Source: Flavobacteriaceae bacterium
GTDB lineage: Bacteria; Bacteroidota; Bacteroidia; Flavobacteriales; Flavobacteriaceae
Assembly (NCBI GenBank): GCA_029238125.1
Contig: JAQWGQ010000007.1
Location: 1-64,000, forward strand
Direction: 5' to 3'
Length of the DNA stretch: 64,000 nucleotides
Part shown: one piece after another, positions 23,759 to 33,059 of the stretch
Layout: every line of letters begins with the position of its first letter
Numbering within the stretch: the stretch's first letter is position 1
The notes under the pieces: generated by a model
The model's database searches: none
What the model saw: only the letters and a program-made list of their open reading frames with translations
What the model was told of the DNA's origin: nothing
Translations under genes and position numbers: made by a program

Positions 23759-24733
23759 ATGCGAACCTTGCTGCTCCTCCTTGTTTTCAGTATCACAACT
23801 TTTATTTCTGCCCAAACCATCGCTTTTGGCTCTTGCCACAAGGTCAATGACCCCAACAGTGATATCATTCTAACGAGCATTTCCGATCAAAACCCCGATG
23901 CTTTTATTTGGCTTGGTGATATCGTTTATGGAAAAGATGGAAACCCCAAACACCTGAGCAAAAAATTTGACCAACTCAAATCCAAATCCAGCTATCAGAA
24001 CCTCTTGCAGTCAACCACCGTTTATGGTACTTGGGACGACCATGATTATGGTCTAAACAACGCTGGACGTGATTACCAACACAAAGATCGCAGTCGAGCC
24101 GATTTGTTTGCCTTTTTAAATGTCCCCAAAGACAGTCCTGCCTATGAGCGGAATGGCGCCTACCAGTCCTATGACCTCAGCCCAAAAATCAAACTCATCC
24201 TACTCGATAACCGATACTTCAAATCAGAATATAGACCCAAACCCTACAATGACCCTTATCTCCCGGATTACGAAGGAACCATCCTCGGAGAGCAGCAATG
24301 GGACTGGTTGGAAAACCTCCTTAAAAGCTCAACCGCCGATGTCCATATTATCGCTTCGGGCATACAAGTCTTATCCCCAAATCATCGCTTTGAAAAATGG
24401 CAGAACTATCCCAAAGAATACAAGCGTTTGATCGGTTTGCTGCAAACCCATACCGTCAAAAACCCTATCGTGCTTTCTGGTGATCGTCATATGTCGGAAC
24501 TCTCCCAAAAAGATATTGGTTACACCGTCCTATACGACGCTACTTCTAGTGGAATGACGGAAGCACTCACCAATAACCTGAACGAAGAAAACCCCTATCG
24601 GGTCGGAAAAAGCATTGGTGTGAATAGTTATGGTGTTCTAAACATTGATTGGGAAAAACGCAATATCAATTTTTCATTTCTAGATATCCACGGCAAATCA
24701 CTTTTTGACTATAACGTCCCTCTAGATAACTAG
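23759..24733 (+). CDS. PhoD-like alkaline phosphatase D family protein
   Basis: Signal peptide; IAFGSCHKVNDPNSDIILTSISDQNPDAFIWLGDIVYG, TVYGTWDDHDYGLNNAG, VLSGDRHMSEL. Confidence 0.9.
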   Translation: MRTLLLLLVFSITTFISAQTIAFGSCHKVNDPNSDIILTSISDQNPDAFIWLGDIVYGKDGNPKHLSKKFDQLKSKSSYQNLLQSTTVYGTWDDHDYGLNNAGRDYQHKDRSRADLFAFLNVPKDSPAYERNGAYQSYDLSPKIKLILLDNRYFKSEYRPKPYNDPYLPDYEGTILGEQQWDWLENLLKSSTADVHIIASGIQVLSPNHRFEKWQNYPKEYKRLIGLLQTHTVKNPIVLSGDRHMSELSQKDIGYTVLYDATSSGMTEALTNNLNEENPYRVGKSIGVNSYGVLNIDWEKRNINFSFLDIHGKSLFDYNVPLDN

Positions 24734-25368
24734 TCCAGCCAAATCACTTGACCTGAATCAAGCTGATAAACACCTCCAACAACAGCAATTTTTTCTGCGT
24801 CGTTAAGCTCTTTTAATATGCTGCTCTTCTCCAAGATACGCGCCATGGTCATACGCACATTTTCAGCAATCGCAGCATTGACAAAGTCACTGTCTTTGCT
24901 CGTGGGAGTTTTGTTTGTCTCCCCTTCTACTTTGCTTACCGCCGGTGCGATAGAGGACAACAAGCCCGTTATGTGACCGAGTTCGACACCATCGCATGCT
25001 GCCTTCACTGCTCCACAACCGGCGTGTCCTAAAACAACAACAAGTTTGCTCCCAGCAACCGCACAAGCATATTCCATACTCCCCAAGATGTCATCGTTTT
25101 CAAAATTCCCTGCAACACGTGCAACAAAAATATCGCCTATGTGTTGGTCAAAAAGCATTTCAACAGGCACACGTGAATCAATACACGACAGTACAACCGC
25201 CTGAGGGTGTTGACCATCAATGGTGTCACTTCGAAGAGACGAAGCATCTACCTGATCAGGAGTGCCACTGACATAGCGCATATTGCCCGCTTGCAATTGT
25301 TCAAAAACATCTTCTGGACTTCGTGCTTGTTGTTCTGTGGCCGTGAGGGCTGTGTTACGATTATTCAT
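24730..25368 (-). CDS. Beta-class carbonic anhydrase
   Basis: AVVLSCIDSRVPVEMLFDQHIGDIFVARVAGN, VVVLGHAGCGAVKAA. Confidence 0.95.
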   Translation of the reverse strand: MNNRNTALTATEQQARSPEDVFEQLQAGNMRYVSGTPDQVDASSLRSDTIDGQHPQAVVLSCIDSRVPVEMLFDQHIGDIFVARVAGNFENDDILGSMEYACAVAGSKLVVVLGHAGCGAVKAACDGVELGHITGLLSSIAPAVSKVEGETNKTPTSKDSDFVNAAIAENVRMTMARILEKSSILKELNDAEKIAVVGGVYQLDSGQVIWLD

Positions 25369-25507
25369 TGTGTTGGATTTACAGCCAAATAATAAATAAA
25401 TTGAAAAAAAAATAAGACGTATTTCATGTTTGAAAGATTTAAGGAGACTTCACAAAGTAACAAATTTTTATATCAAGTTCAAATCTCTTTTTTTTTTGGG
25501 TTTTCAT

Positions 25508-25541
25508 AAAACTTTTTACAACTTTAAGGGTCTAAATCATA
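25508..25541 (+). promoter_or_regulatory. Putative ECF sigma autoregulated promoter AAAACTTT-N13-GGTCTAAATcATA
   Basis: Identical bipartite motif with identical N13 spacing at 26401-26434. Confidence 0.6.
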
Positions 25542-25551
25542 AACTGTTGCG

Positions 25552-26091
25552 CTGAAAGATGTAGAACAACATATCACCGATTGCCTTCGGAAAAACGACA
25601 TCCACGCTGGGTTACGGCTGATTGTGGATCACTTCCACGAACCACTCTACTGGGCCATTAGAAAATGGGTGTTGGTACATGAAGACACTGATGACGTGCT
25701 CCAACTTACCTATGTGCGAATCTATAAAGGGCTTGGTAAATTTGCTTTTAAAAGTTCGATTAAGACCTGGTGCTATCGCATCGCCTACAACGAAGCCATG
25801 CGCTTTTTGAAGTCCAACAAAAAACGAGTTCGAATCTCAGAAGAAGTCATGACATATCGATTGGAAAGTCTGTATGCTGACCCCTATTTTGACGCCGATG
25901 CAACCGATGCGTCCTTACGACAGATTATCGCTCAACTCGATGACAATCAACGAGAAGTGTTTTGTATGAAATATTATGACGAACTCAAGTTTTCCGAAAT
26001 CGCCCAAATCACCAATCGAAATGAAAATTCGGTCAAAACCCTATTTTATAAAGCAAAAGAAATTCTGTCAAATCAAATTGTTCTATCATGA
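25552..26091 (+). CDS. RNA polymerase sigma-70 (ECF-type) factor
   Basis: Frame open upstream of the listed GTG (25624): LKDVEQHITDCLRKNDIHAGLRLIVDHFHEPLYWAIRKWVLVHEDTDDVLQLTYVRIYKGLGKF...LDDNQREVFCMKYYDELKFSEIAQITNRNENSVKTLFYKAKEIL. Start is probably CTG 25552 or GTG 25624; no ATG. Confidence 0.9.
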   Translation: MKDVEQHITDCLRKNDIHAGLRLIVDHFHEPLYWAIRKWVLVHEDTDDVLQLTYVRIYKGLGKFAFKSSIKTWCYRIAYNEAMRFLKSNKKRVRISEEVMTYRLESLYADPYFDADATDASLRQIIAQLDDNQREVFCMKYYDELKFSEIAQITNRNENSVKTLFYKAKEILSNQIVLS

Positions 26092-26402
26092 GTCGAAAAA
26101 CAAATTCACATCAAAAACTGGGCTTTACCGTACCTGAAAACTATTTTACAACCTCCAAAGCGAAAATCCTCGACGCAATCCAAAACGAGAAAAGAACCCC
26201 AACTCCTGTGTTGCGCATCAAACCCTGGGTGCTACAACTGGCTGCCATCTTTGTTATCGCATTGGCAACCACTTGGTTTTTGCGCCAAAGCAATGACGAA
26301 CTCAATAATTTTGACACCTTGCTCCTCGACTCACTCGTCATTGAAGATGATGATTTTGCAGATTGGTACGAAGTAAATTACGTGTTAAATGACATCGACT
26401 AA
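26088..26402 (+). CDS. Small single-TM protein, putative anti-sigma factor
   Basis: ATGA overlap with the sigma gene; one TM segment (WVLQLAAIFVIALATTWFL); 104 aa. Confidence 0.65.
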   Translation: MSRKTNSHQKLGFTVPENYFTTSKAKILDAIQNEKRTPTPVLRIKPWVLQLAAIFVIALATTWFLRQSNDELNNFDTLLLDSLVIEDDDFADWYEVNYVLNDID

Positions 26403-26434
26403 AACTTTCTGACCAAACAACGGTCTAAATGATA
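26401..26434 (+). promoter_or_regulatory. Second copy of the putative ECF promoter AAAACTTT-N13-GGTCTAAATgATA
   Basis: Matches 25508-25541 in both half-motifs and in spacing; 20 nt before the ATG at 26455. Confidence 0.6.
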
Positions 26435-26454
26435 GATACAAAACTTAAAATATT

Positions 26455-26940
26455 ATGAAATCCTTACAATCCCTATTCCTCATCATCGCATTTGTATTTA
26501 GTGGTATGACCTCCGCACAAGATGTCGATGATACCCAACAAGCACAAAGAAACAGCAATAAAGGCATGGAAAAAATCCTCACGCCTGACCAGCTTGCCTT
26601 ATTGGAAGAACAAAACGACTTGGTCAAAAGTCAACGCGAGGCCTTTAAAAACACCTTATCAGATGACCAACTGGCGATTCTCGACAACCAAGACCTCAAT
26701 CGAAAGGAAAGACGAGAAGCCCTTCGCACTACCTTTACCCAAGCCCAACTCGATCTCTTGGACACCCATAAAACCAACGTCCAAGCTCTTAAAGATTCTT
26801 TCCGCGAGTCACTGACCGATGAGCAAAAGCAAAACCTCAAAAAACGCAGACAACGACTAAAAGAGAAAAAGCAGCAGCCCAATCAAAAAAAGCGGCAAAT
26901 CAAAAAGAGAATGAAGAAAAGAAAAAACGCTAATAATTAA
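26455..26940 (+). CDS. Secreted Spy/CpxP/CnrX-like helical sensor protein
   Basis: Signal peptide MKSLQSLFLIIAFVFSGMTSAQ then 'LTPDQLALLEEQ...LSDDQLAILDNQ..DLNRKERREALRTTFTQAQLDLL...LTDEQKQNLKKRRQRLKEK'. Confidence 0.7.
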   Translation: MKSLQSLFLIIAFVFSGMTSAQDVDDTQQAQRNSNKGMEKILTPDQLALLEEQNDLVKSQREAFKNTLSDDQLAILDNQDLNRKERREALRTTFTQAQLDLLDTHKTNVQALKDSFRESLTDEQKQNLKKRRQRLKEKKQQPNQKKRQIKKRMKKRKNANN

Positions 26941-26960
26941 ATCCTTTTTTCTCCAGCAAT

Positions 26961-26990
26961 AAAAGCACCCGTTTTCTGGGTGCTTTTTTT
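26961..26990 (+). terminator. Rho-independent terminator
   Basis: aaaagcaccc gttttctg ggtgctttttttt. Confidence 0.85.
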
Positions 26991-27000
26991 ATATTTACCT

Positions 27001-27842
27001 ATGCGTCATTTTTCTTTTTTTGTTCTGCTGGTCTTCGCTATCTCTTGCACAAAATCTAGAATCTGAAGAACCTTCAGACATCGACGAACTCCTCGACGAA
27101 CTTTTTGTTGTCGACACCCTTGCTGTCCTACAGGCCTATGACGACCTCAAAGGCGGATTTCTATACGCCTCCATCAGCTTTGACGAACAGGCCTATTTTT
27201 CTGGACGGGACTTTGACATTGACCAATTTGGACTCGCTCCGAGTTTGACCTATCTCAGCAGTGGTGGTACCTATCTATTTGCCGGTGGATCCTATTACAG
27301 TGAGCTCGACCCCCACATGGGATTTGTTTGCCCTTGGTGTAGGGCAATTTTGGTCCCTTGGAAAAGAAAAACGATGGTCAGTCAGCGCGAGCTATGCCTA
27401 CTCTTTCCTCGGCGAAGACAGTGAGGGGCTCAACACCCATCGGCTGTCATCGAGTGTGAGTTATAAGCTCGACCCCCTACAACTCCATGTCGCAGGGGGC
27501 TATCTCTTTGGTGACGAACCAAGCTACTACCTCTCCACCTCGATCAACTATGAAACGACCATCGCGCAAATCGGTGCTTTCGAACTCACTTTTGAACCCA
27601 ATCTGTATCTGATGTTTAGCCAGCAAAACATCATCGAACAAGTGTCCTTATTTCGATTTGCGGAGTCAACCGTATTTGATCGGGTCAATAGCCAACTCGA
27701 ACTGCCACTCACCCTCGACAACAATACCTTGGATGTCACCCTGAGCTATACCCGCAACTTCCCCAACAATCTTTTTGAAGATGAAGACCTCTCCTCTTCT
27801 GGCTATGTTTCCATCAGCTTGGGCTGGCTGATTCCCCTCTAA
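27001..27842 (+). pseudogene. Outer-membrane beta-barrel (transporter-like) protein, reading frame broken by two apparent +1 homopolymer events
   Basis: Frame A (27020..) ...GGTYLFAGGSYYSELDP continues in frame B as TWDLFALGVGQFWSLGKEKRWSVSASYAYSFLGED... at C5 27310-27314. The ATG at 27001 is also out of frame with QNLESEEPSD unless the T7 near 27014-27020 is T6. Confidence 0.7.
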
Positions 27843-27894
27843 ATCTACAATACTCTTTGTTGGTTTATGTATCTTCGTTTGATAAACACCCACT

Positions 27895-29277
27895 ATGAGC
27901 CACCCAAATATCGACGAACTCCTTGCCAAAATCCCAGGCAGTTTGACTGCTCACGAAACACAAAGCCGCTTTTCACACATTTGGAAAACCGACGAACCAC
28001 TACACTGCAAGGGCGTGGTGTTTCCACGAACAACAAAACAGGTGTCAACCATTATGCAGTGGTGTTACAAAAACGACCAAGAGGTGGTCGTACACGGCGG
28101 ACTAACCAACCTTGTTGGTGGCACCCAAACCCAAGCCGACCAACTCGTTGTGTCCCTTGAAAAAATGAATCGAGTGCATGCTGTTGATCCCAAAAATCGA
28201 ACGGTTACTGCCGAGGCAGGTGCCATACTCGAAAACGTACTTGAAGCTGCTGAAAAACAAGACCTTTTTCTGCCCTTGAGCTTTGGCGCAAGGGGCTCAG
28301 CACAAGTCGGTGGAGTCATCTCTACCAATGCAGGTGGACTTCGTGTTTTTCGATACGGCATGACCCGAAACTGGATCTTGGGACTCGAAGTTGTACTCCC
28401 CAACGGAACCATTATCGAAAACCTCAAAACCCTTCGCAAAGACAATTCTGGTATTGACCTCAAACATCTCTTTATCGGGGCCGAAGGAATCCTCGGTATT
28501 GTGACCAAAGCCGTCTTTCGTCTTATCGAAAAACCACAGACTCGACATTCGGCCATACTCACCACAAACGACTTCAGCAACCTACTGCAAACCCTTCGCT
28601 ATTTTGACCAAACTCTCGGCGCACGACTCACGGGCTTTGAACTCCTATGGGAAAACACATATTCAACCATCACTGCAGAAGAAACTCACTATAAATCCCC
28701 AATACAAAAACCCGACAATTATGTCATCTTTGTCGAGATGCTTGGCAAAAACGTTGAACGGGATTCCAATGATTTACAAGACGCCTGTGCTCATAGCTTT
28801 GAGCATGAATGGATTAGCGATGCTGCATTTTTTGACTCTGCAAGTGAACAAGAGGAATGTTGGAAAATTAGAGAAGATGTGGCCACACTCGAAGCACATG
28901 CCCCACACAACCAACACTTTGATATCAGCATCCCAATCGATCAAATCGGAACCATCATCAACAATACCATTCAACAACTCCTATCCCTAGACGGGGTGTT
29001 GGGCGTGTATCCCTTTGGCCATGTCGCCGACGGAAATATGCACCTTATTGTCGGCAAACAAAACGATAGCCCCAAACTCACCCAACAAATCAACGAGATT
29101 GTGTACCAACCCTTAGCGGAAGTGAAGGGCTCGATTTCGGCAGAACACGGTATTGGACTCGACAAAAAACCATATCTCCATCTATCCCGTTCCCAAGAAG
29201 AAATCCACATTATGAAAGGGCTCAAACAACTCTTTGACCCCAAAAACATCCTAAACCCTGGCCGGATTGTTGACTAG
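27895..29277 (+). CDS. FAD-binding oxidoreductase (GlcD/D-2-hydroxyacid dehydrogenase family)
   Basis: VVVHGGLTNLVGGTQTQADQLVVSLEKMNRVHAVDPKNRTVTAEAGAILENV, SAEHGIGLDKKPYL, DPKNILNPGRI. Confidence 0.93.
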   Translation: MSHPNIDELLAKIPGSLTAHETQSRFSHIWKTDEPLHCKGVVFPRTTKQVSTIMQWCYKNDQEVVVHGGLTNLVGGTQTQADQLVVSLEKMNRVHAVDPKNRTVTAEAGAILENVLEAAEKQDLFLPLSFGARGSAQVGGVISTNAGGLRVFRYGMTRNWILGLEVVLPNGTIIENLKTLRKDNSGIDLKHLFIGAEGILGIVTKAVFRLIEKPQTRHSAILTTNDFSNLLQTLRYFDQTLGARLTGFELLWENTYSTITAEETHYKSPIQKPDNYVIFVEMLGKNVERDSNDLQDACAHSFEHEWISDAAFFDSASEQEECWKIREDVATLEAHAPHNQHFDISIPIDQIGTIINNTIQQLLSLDGVLGVYPFGHVADGNMHLIVGKQNDSPKLTQQINEIVYQPLAEVKGSISAEHGIGLDKKPYLHLSRSQEEIHIMKGLKQLFDPKNILNPGRIVD

Positions 29278-29304
29278 GGAAAAGGATGATTGATTAACGA
29301 TTTT

Positions 29305-29651
29305 TTACTCCTTCACAAACTGCATGGCAGTTGTGCTGTTGTGGTAGGTTGCTGCAAGGAGATACACTCCCTTGGCCAAACCACTCACATCTACGCTGTG
29401 AGATTGTAGTGTGCATGAGGATAGACATAATAACTTCCTTGATCTGCAGATGTTGGTCCTGTAAACTGCGAGAGACCGACAGGTCTGCTTTTTCTCGTCC
29501 AATCAAAATCATCTGCAGAACTTTGCCTAAAGTTTCCATAGCCACTTTCAAAACTTTCAGTGTAGGGAAGTGTAAGTTGGTTTTGTGCAACTAAAAAGCC
29601 AAGGCCAGCTAAAATAAAACAATTGTAAAAAAACGGGTATATAAACCACAA
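29305..29651 (-). pseudogene. Remnant of a MAM-like/T9SS-sorted secreted protein (internal deletion plus frame change)
   Basis: N-part MWFIYPFFYNCFILAGLGFLVAQNQLTLPYTESFESGYGNFRQSSADDFDWTRKSRPVGLSQFTGPTSADQGSYYVY. A different frame then supplies a T9SS C-terminal motif SHSVDVSGLAKGVYLLAATYHNSTTAMQFVKE*. Confidence 0.75.
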
Positions 29652-29833
29652 GGTGTACGTATAGTCATGAATATAAGATTTGTTGAACCAAAGGAAAACA
29701 CTTTTTGAAAGAATACCAAGACTACCCCCCCCTCCTTTTTTTGGGGAAAAAAGTTTGTTTTTGGTTATATAGGTTTATTCAAATATTAATGAAGAAAAAT
29801 TGAAAAGTTCAATAAAATTTGTACATTATCAAA

Positions 29834-30631
29834 ATGCGTTACCCAATCTACCAAATCAATGCGTTTAGCCAAAGTCCCTTTGGGGGCAATTCGGCCTGTG
29901 TGGTTCCCCTAACATCTTGGCTACCAGAGGAATTGATGCTGGCCATCGCCAAACAAAACGCAGTAGCCGAAACGGCCTTTTTTATCGAGCAAGGCACCAG
30001 CGTTGCGTTGCGTTGGTTTACTCCCGATATCGAAATCGATTTATGTGGGCATGCCACTCTCGCCGCTGCCCATTGCCTGATTGAGCATCGTAACTATACC
30101 ACCCAACCGATTCATTTTACCACCCAAAGTGGGTCACTTTATGTCTCCTATGGGCAAGGGCGTTATCAGCTCGATCTGCCCGCTCGCCCAGGAGCAGTGA
30201 GCGAATTGCCTGAAGTCATCACCCAAGCCCTGTCCATACAACCCAAAGAAGTCTATAAAGCCCGCGACTATTTGTTAGTGTATGACACCCAAGCCGAAAT
30301 CGAATCCCTACGCATTGCCCGCCCGGTGTTTGACCAAATCAATCTTGGCCCTGGTGGGATGATTGTAACCGCCCCGGGTGATACGCACGATTTTGTTTCT
30401 CGCTTTTTTACGCCCCAAGCCACAATATTGGAAGACCCTGTAACGGGCTCTGCACATTGTACACTCGTGCCATACTGGGCCAAACGGCTCAACAAATCCA
30501 CTCTTCATGCCCACCAATGTTCCGCCCGTGGGGGTGAGCTCTGGTGTGAAGATCAAGGTAAGCGTGTACTGGTGAGCGGACTGGCACAGACTTTCTCTGC
30601 AGGTACCTTCTCGATTGCAGACAGTTTATGA
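29834..30631 (+). CDS. PhzF family isomerase
   Basis: YQINAFSQSPFGGNSACVVPL, LRWFTPDIEIDLCGHATLAAAH, DPVTGSAHCTLVPYWA. Confidence 0.95.
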   Translation: MRYPIYQINAFSQSPFGGNSACVVPLTSWLPEELMLAIAKQNAVAETAFFIEQGTSVALRWFTPDIEIDLCGHATLAAAHCLIEHRNYTTQPIHFTTQSGSLYVSYGQGRYQLDLPARPGAVSELPEVITQALSIQPKEVYKARDYLLVYDTQAEIESLRIARPVFDQINLGPGGMIVTAPGDTHDFVSRFFTPQATILEDPVTGSAHCTLVPYWAKRLNKSTLHAHQCSARGGELWCEDQGKRVLVSGLAQTFSAGTFSIADSL

Positions 30632-31092
30632 AACCAACACCCGCTATTGACGCATTTTGGAAGCAGTTTGTAAAGTCCCAAGGAATAAACAACCGCCCTT
30701 GCCCGATTGCCTTTTATTTTTGTGACAATCGACATGATGCCGACAGTTGTGCGGCACTGGTCGTTGCGGGCATCAAACAAGCCACCGCGCCTTCGCAATG
30801 GTGGTTTGACAAACACAAGGAAACACTCCCCCGTATCGGGCAATATTTTGTGGTGACCAACTGGGACGGTGAGCCCCAAGCGGTGATTCAAACCACAGAT
30901 GTTGTGGTCGTTCCCTTTGGTCAGGTCGATGCTGCTTTTGCCTTTGCCGAAAGAGAAGGCGATCGCTCATTGGCCGAATGGCAACGGGAGCATCGCAGTT
31001 ATTATGCCCGCGAAGTGGGCTGTGATGAAAGCGAGATTACAGACGGTTTTACGGTCGTCTGTCATCATTTTCGCTGTATCTTTTCTGACTAG
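30628..31092 (+). CDS. ASCH domain-containing protein
   Basis: FWKQFVKSQG...FYFCDNRHDADSCAALVVAGIKQATAPSQWWFDKHKETLPRIGQYFVVTNWDGEPQAVIQTT; ATGA overlap with the PhzF gene. Confidence 0.85.
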   Translation: MKPTPAIDAFWKQFVKSQGINNRPCPIAFYFCDNRHDADSCAALVVAGIKQATAPSQWWFDKHKETLPRIGQYFVVTNWDGEPQAVIQTTDVVVVPFGQVDAAFAFAEREGDRSLAEWQREHRSYYAREVGCDESEITDGFTVVCHHFRCIFSD

Positions 31093-31110
31093 ACTAATCC
31101 ATTTTCTGCT

Positions 31111-31118
31111 TATATTTG
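31111..31118 (+). promoter_or_regulatory. Bacteroidota -7-like element TATATTTG
   Basis: Matches TAnnTTTG, 19 nt before ATG 31138. Confidence 0.4.
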
Positions 31119-31137
31119 TAACCTAAAACGATTTGCT

Positions 31138-31548
31138 ATGTACCCAGCTGAAATGGTTCAACCGATGAGAGACGAGCTCACAGCCGTAGGTTTTGATGAA
31201 CTTGCCGATGCCTCGGCAGTAGATACTGCCATTGCCAAAGAAGGAACGACTCTAGTCGTTGTCAATTCGGTTTGTGGCTGTGCCGCTGCCAATGCCCGTC
31301 CAGGTGTGCGTATGTCGCTCGCCAATGAAAAAAATCCCGATCAACTCACAACCGTTTTTGCGGGGGTTGATCGTGAAGCCACAGACGCTGCTCGCCAGCA
31401 AATGGTGCCATTCCCTCCCTCTTCACCAAGCATTGCCTTGTTTAAAGATGGAGATTTGGTGCATATGCTGGAACGGCATCACATTGAGGGGCGCCCCGCC
31501 GAACTCATTGCAGAAAACCTCATCGAGGCGTACAACACCCATTGCTAA
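31138..31548 (+). CDS. Bacilliredoxin (BrxA/BrxB, YphP family)
   Basis: MYPAEMVQPMRDELTAVGF...LVVVNSVCGCAAANARPG. Confidence 0.95.
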   Translation: MYPAEMVQPMRDELTAVGFDELADASAVDTAIAKEGTTLVVVNSVCGCAAANARPGVRMSLANEKNPDQLTTVFAGVDREATDAARQQMVPFPPSSPSIALFKDGDLVHMLERHHIEGRPAELIAENLIEAYNTHC

Positions 31549-31554
31549 ACTCCC

Positions 31555-32289
31555 ATGCGCAAAGCGCTGGCTTTTCCGCTAACGACCATCTATTACTTGG
31601 CTTTTTTCACGACCCTGCTCGTGTTTCACGCCATTCAATGGGTTTGCCACTATGGCTTTGGCTATCATGCCCACAAACAAAGTGTTGACGTCCTCAACGC
31701 AACCCTCATCGGTTGCCTGGGTCTGATCGGAACAAGGGTTCGCTTTTCCAACCCCCACAAACTCCAAAACAGCCAACCCCATATTATTGTGTGTAATCAC
31801 CAAAGTTTATACGATATTCCACCCCTAATCTGGTTTTTGCGACACCTACACCCCAAGTTTATCAGCAAAAAAGAACTCGGTCGAGGGATTCCCTCGGTTT
31901 CTTTTAATCTCCGTCACGGTGGGTCATTGTTGATCGATCGTGCCAAAGCCAAAGACGCCCTTGTCGCCATAGAAGACTATGCAAATACGCTCAACATTAC
32001 CAAACACAGCACCATTATTTTCCCGGAAGGCACCCGCTCTGGCTCAGGAACACCTCGTCGATTTCGATTGGGCGGTCTGGTAACTCTGTTCGAAAATATG
32101 CCCGAAGCCGTGGTACTTCCTGTGAGCATCAGCCACTCATGGAAGTTGATGAAATGGGGGAATTTCCCAATGATGCCCGGCGTCACAATGCGGTTTACCG
32201 TACATGAGCCCATCCCTGTCAAAGAGCAAAAAGCAAATGAATTGGCAGCCCGTGTGGAGCAAATTATTGTCGGGGGAGTAGAAGATTAA
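31555..32289 (+). CDS. plsC: 1-acyl-sn-glycerol-3-phosphate acyltransferase
   Basis: VCNHQSLYDIPPL (HX4D variant NHQSLYD), FPEGTRSGSG. Confidence 0.9.
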   Translation: MRKALAFPLTTIYYLAFFTTLLVFHAIQWVCHYGFGYHAHKQSVDVLNATLIGCLGLIGTRVRFSNPHKLQNSQPHIIVCNHQSLYDIPPLIWFLRHLHPKFISKKELGRGIPSVSFNLRHGGSLLIDRAKAKDALVAIEDYANTLNITKHSTIIFPEGTRSGSGTPRRFRLGGLVTLFENMPEAVVLPVSISHSWKLMKWGNFPMMPGVTMRFTVHEPIPVKEQKANELAARVEQIIVGGVED

Positions 32290-33059
32290 AATTTGGGTTT
32301 TCTCTTCTGTAAAAAAGCACTTGTACCTTGCCTAAAATTGTCGGTTTCAAAACAGCTGCCAAACCCCTCTGTTTCTGCTGCATAGCCATCGGTTTGAGGG
32401 TCATAGCCCGCACGAACTGCTGCCAAAAGTTGTTGTTGGGCTTCTGGTGCATTTTTTAGAATAGCTGCTGCAAGTTCTAAAACCTTGGTGTCGAGTTCCT
32501 TTGGCAAACAAACGGCGTTGGCAAGTCCAATTTCATAAGCACGTTGAGCATCGATCATGTCTCCCGTCAAAAGAAGTTCCATCGCGCGGCCACGCCCAAC
32601 AAGCTGTGGCAAGCGTTGGGTACCCCCATAACCTGGAATCAATCCCAAACTCGTTTCGGGCATGCCAACCTTGGCCGTATCGGCAAAAACCCGCAAATGA
32701 CAAGCCATCGCCAATTCCAATCCGCCGCCCAAAGCATAACCATTGACTGCCGCAATCACGGGCTTGTTATAGTGTTCGATATAGTCAAACACCTGTTGAT
32801 TCCCTTGCTGGGCAAGGGCTGCCCCCTGTTCAGTTGAAAGTTCAGCAAGCTCCCGAATATCGGCACCCGCCACAAAAGCAGTGTCCCCTGCTCCACGAAT
32901 CACAAGCAAACGGACGCTATCGTTTTCTTCCAAAATCGCCAACGCATGATGTATTTCGGCGAGGGTTTCCCGATTGAGCGCGTTCAATTTTTTCGGTCGG
33001 TTGATTGTAATCCAAGCTAGCCGCTTTTGGATGTTTACTTTTAGTGTTTTGTATTTCAT
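32286..33059 (-). CDS. Enoyl-CoA hydratase/isomerase family protein
   Basis: AWITINRPKKLNALNRETLAEI, GAGDTAFVAGADIREL, NGYALGGGLELAMACHLRV. Confidence 0.95.
   Translation of the reverse strand: MKYKTLKVNIQKRLAWITINRPKKLNALNRETLAEIHHALAILEENDSVRLLVIRGAGDTAFVAGADIRELAELSTEQGAALAQQGNQQVFDYIEHYNKPVIAAVNGYALGGGLELAMACHLRVFADTAKVGMPETSLGLIPGYGGTQRLPQLVGRGRAMELLLTGDMIDAQRAYEIGLANAVCLPKELDTKVLELAAAILKNAPEAQQQLLAAVRAGYDPQTDGYAAETEGFGSCFETDNFRQGTSAFLQKRKPKF

Noticed and set aside
28065-28580. 171-aa minus-strand ORF
   Set aside because: Ser/Arg-rich antisense shadow of the FAD oxidase.
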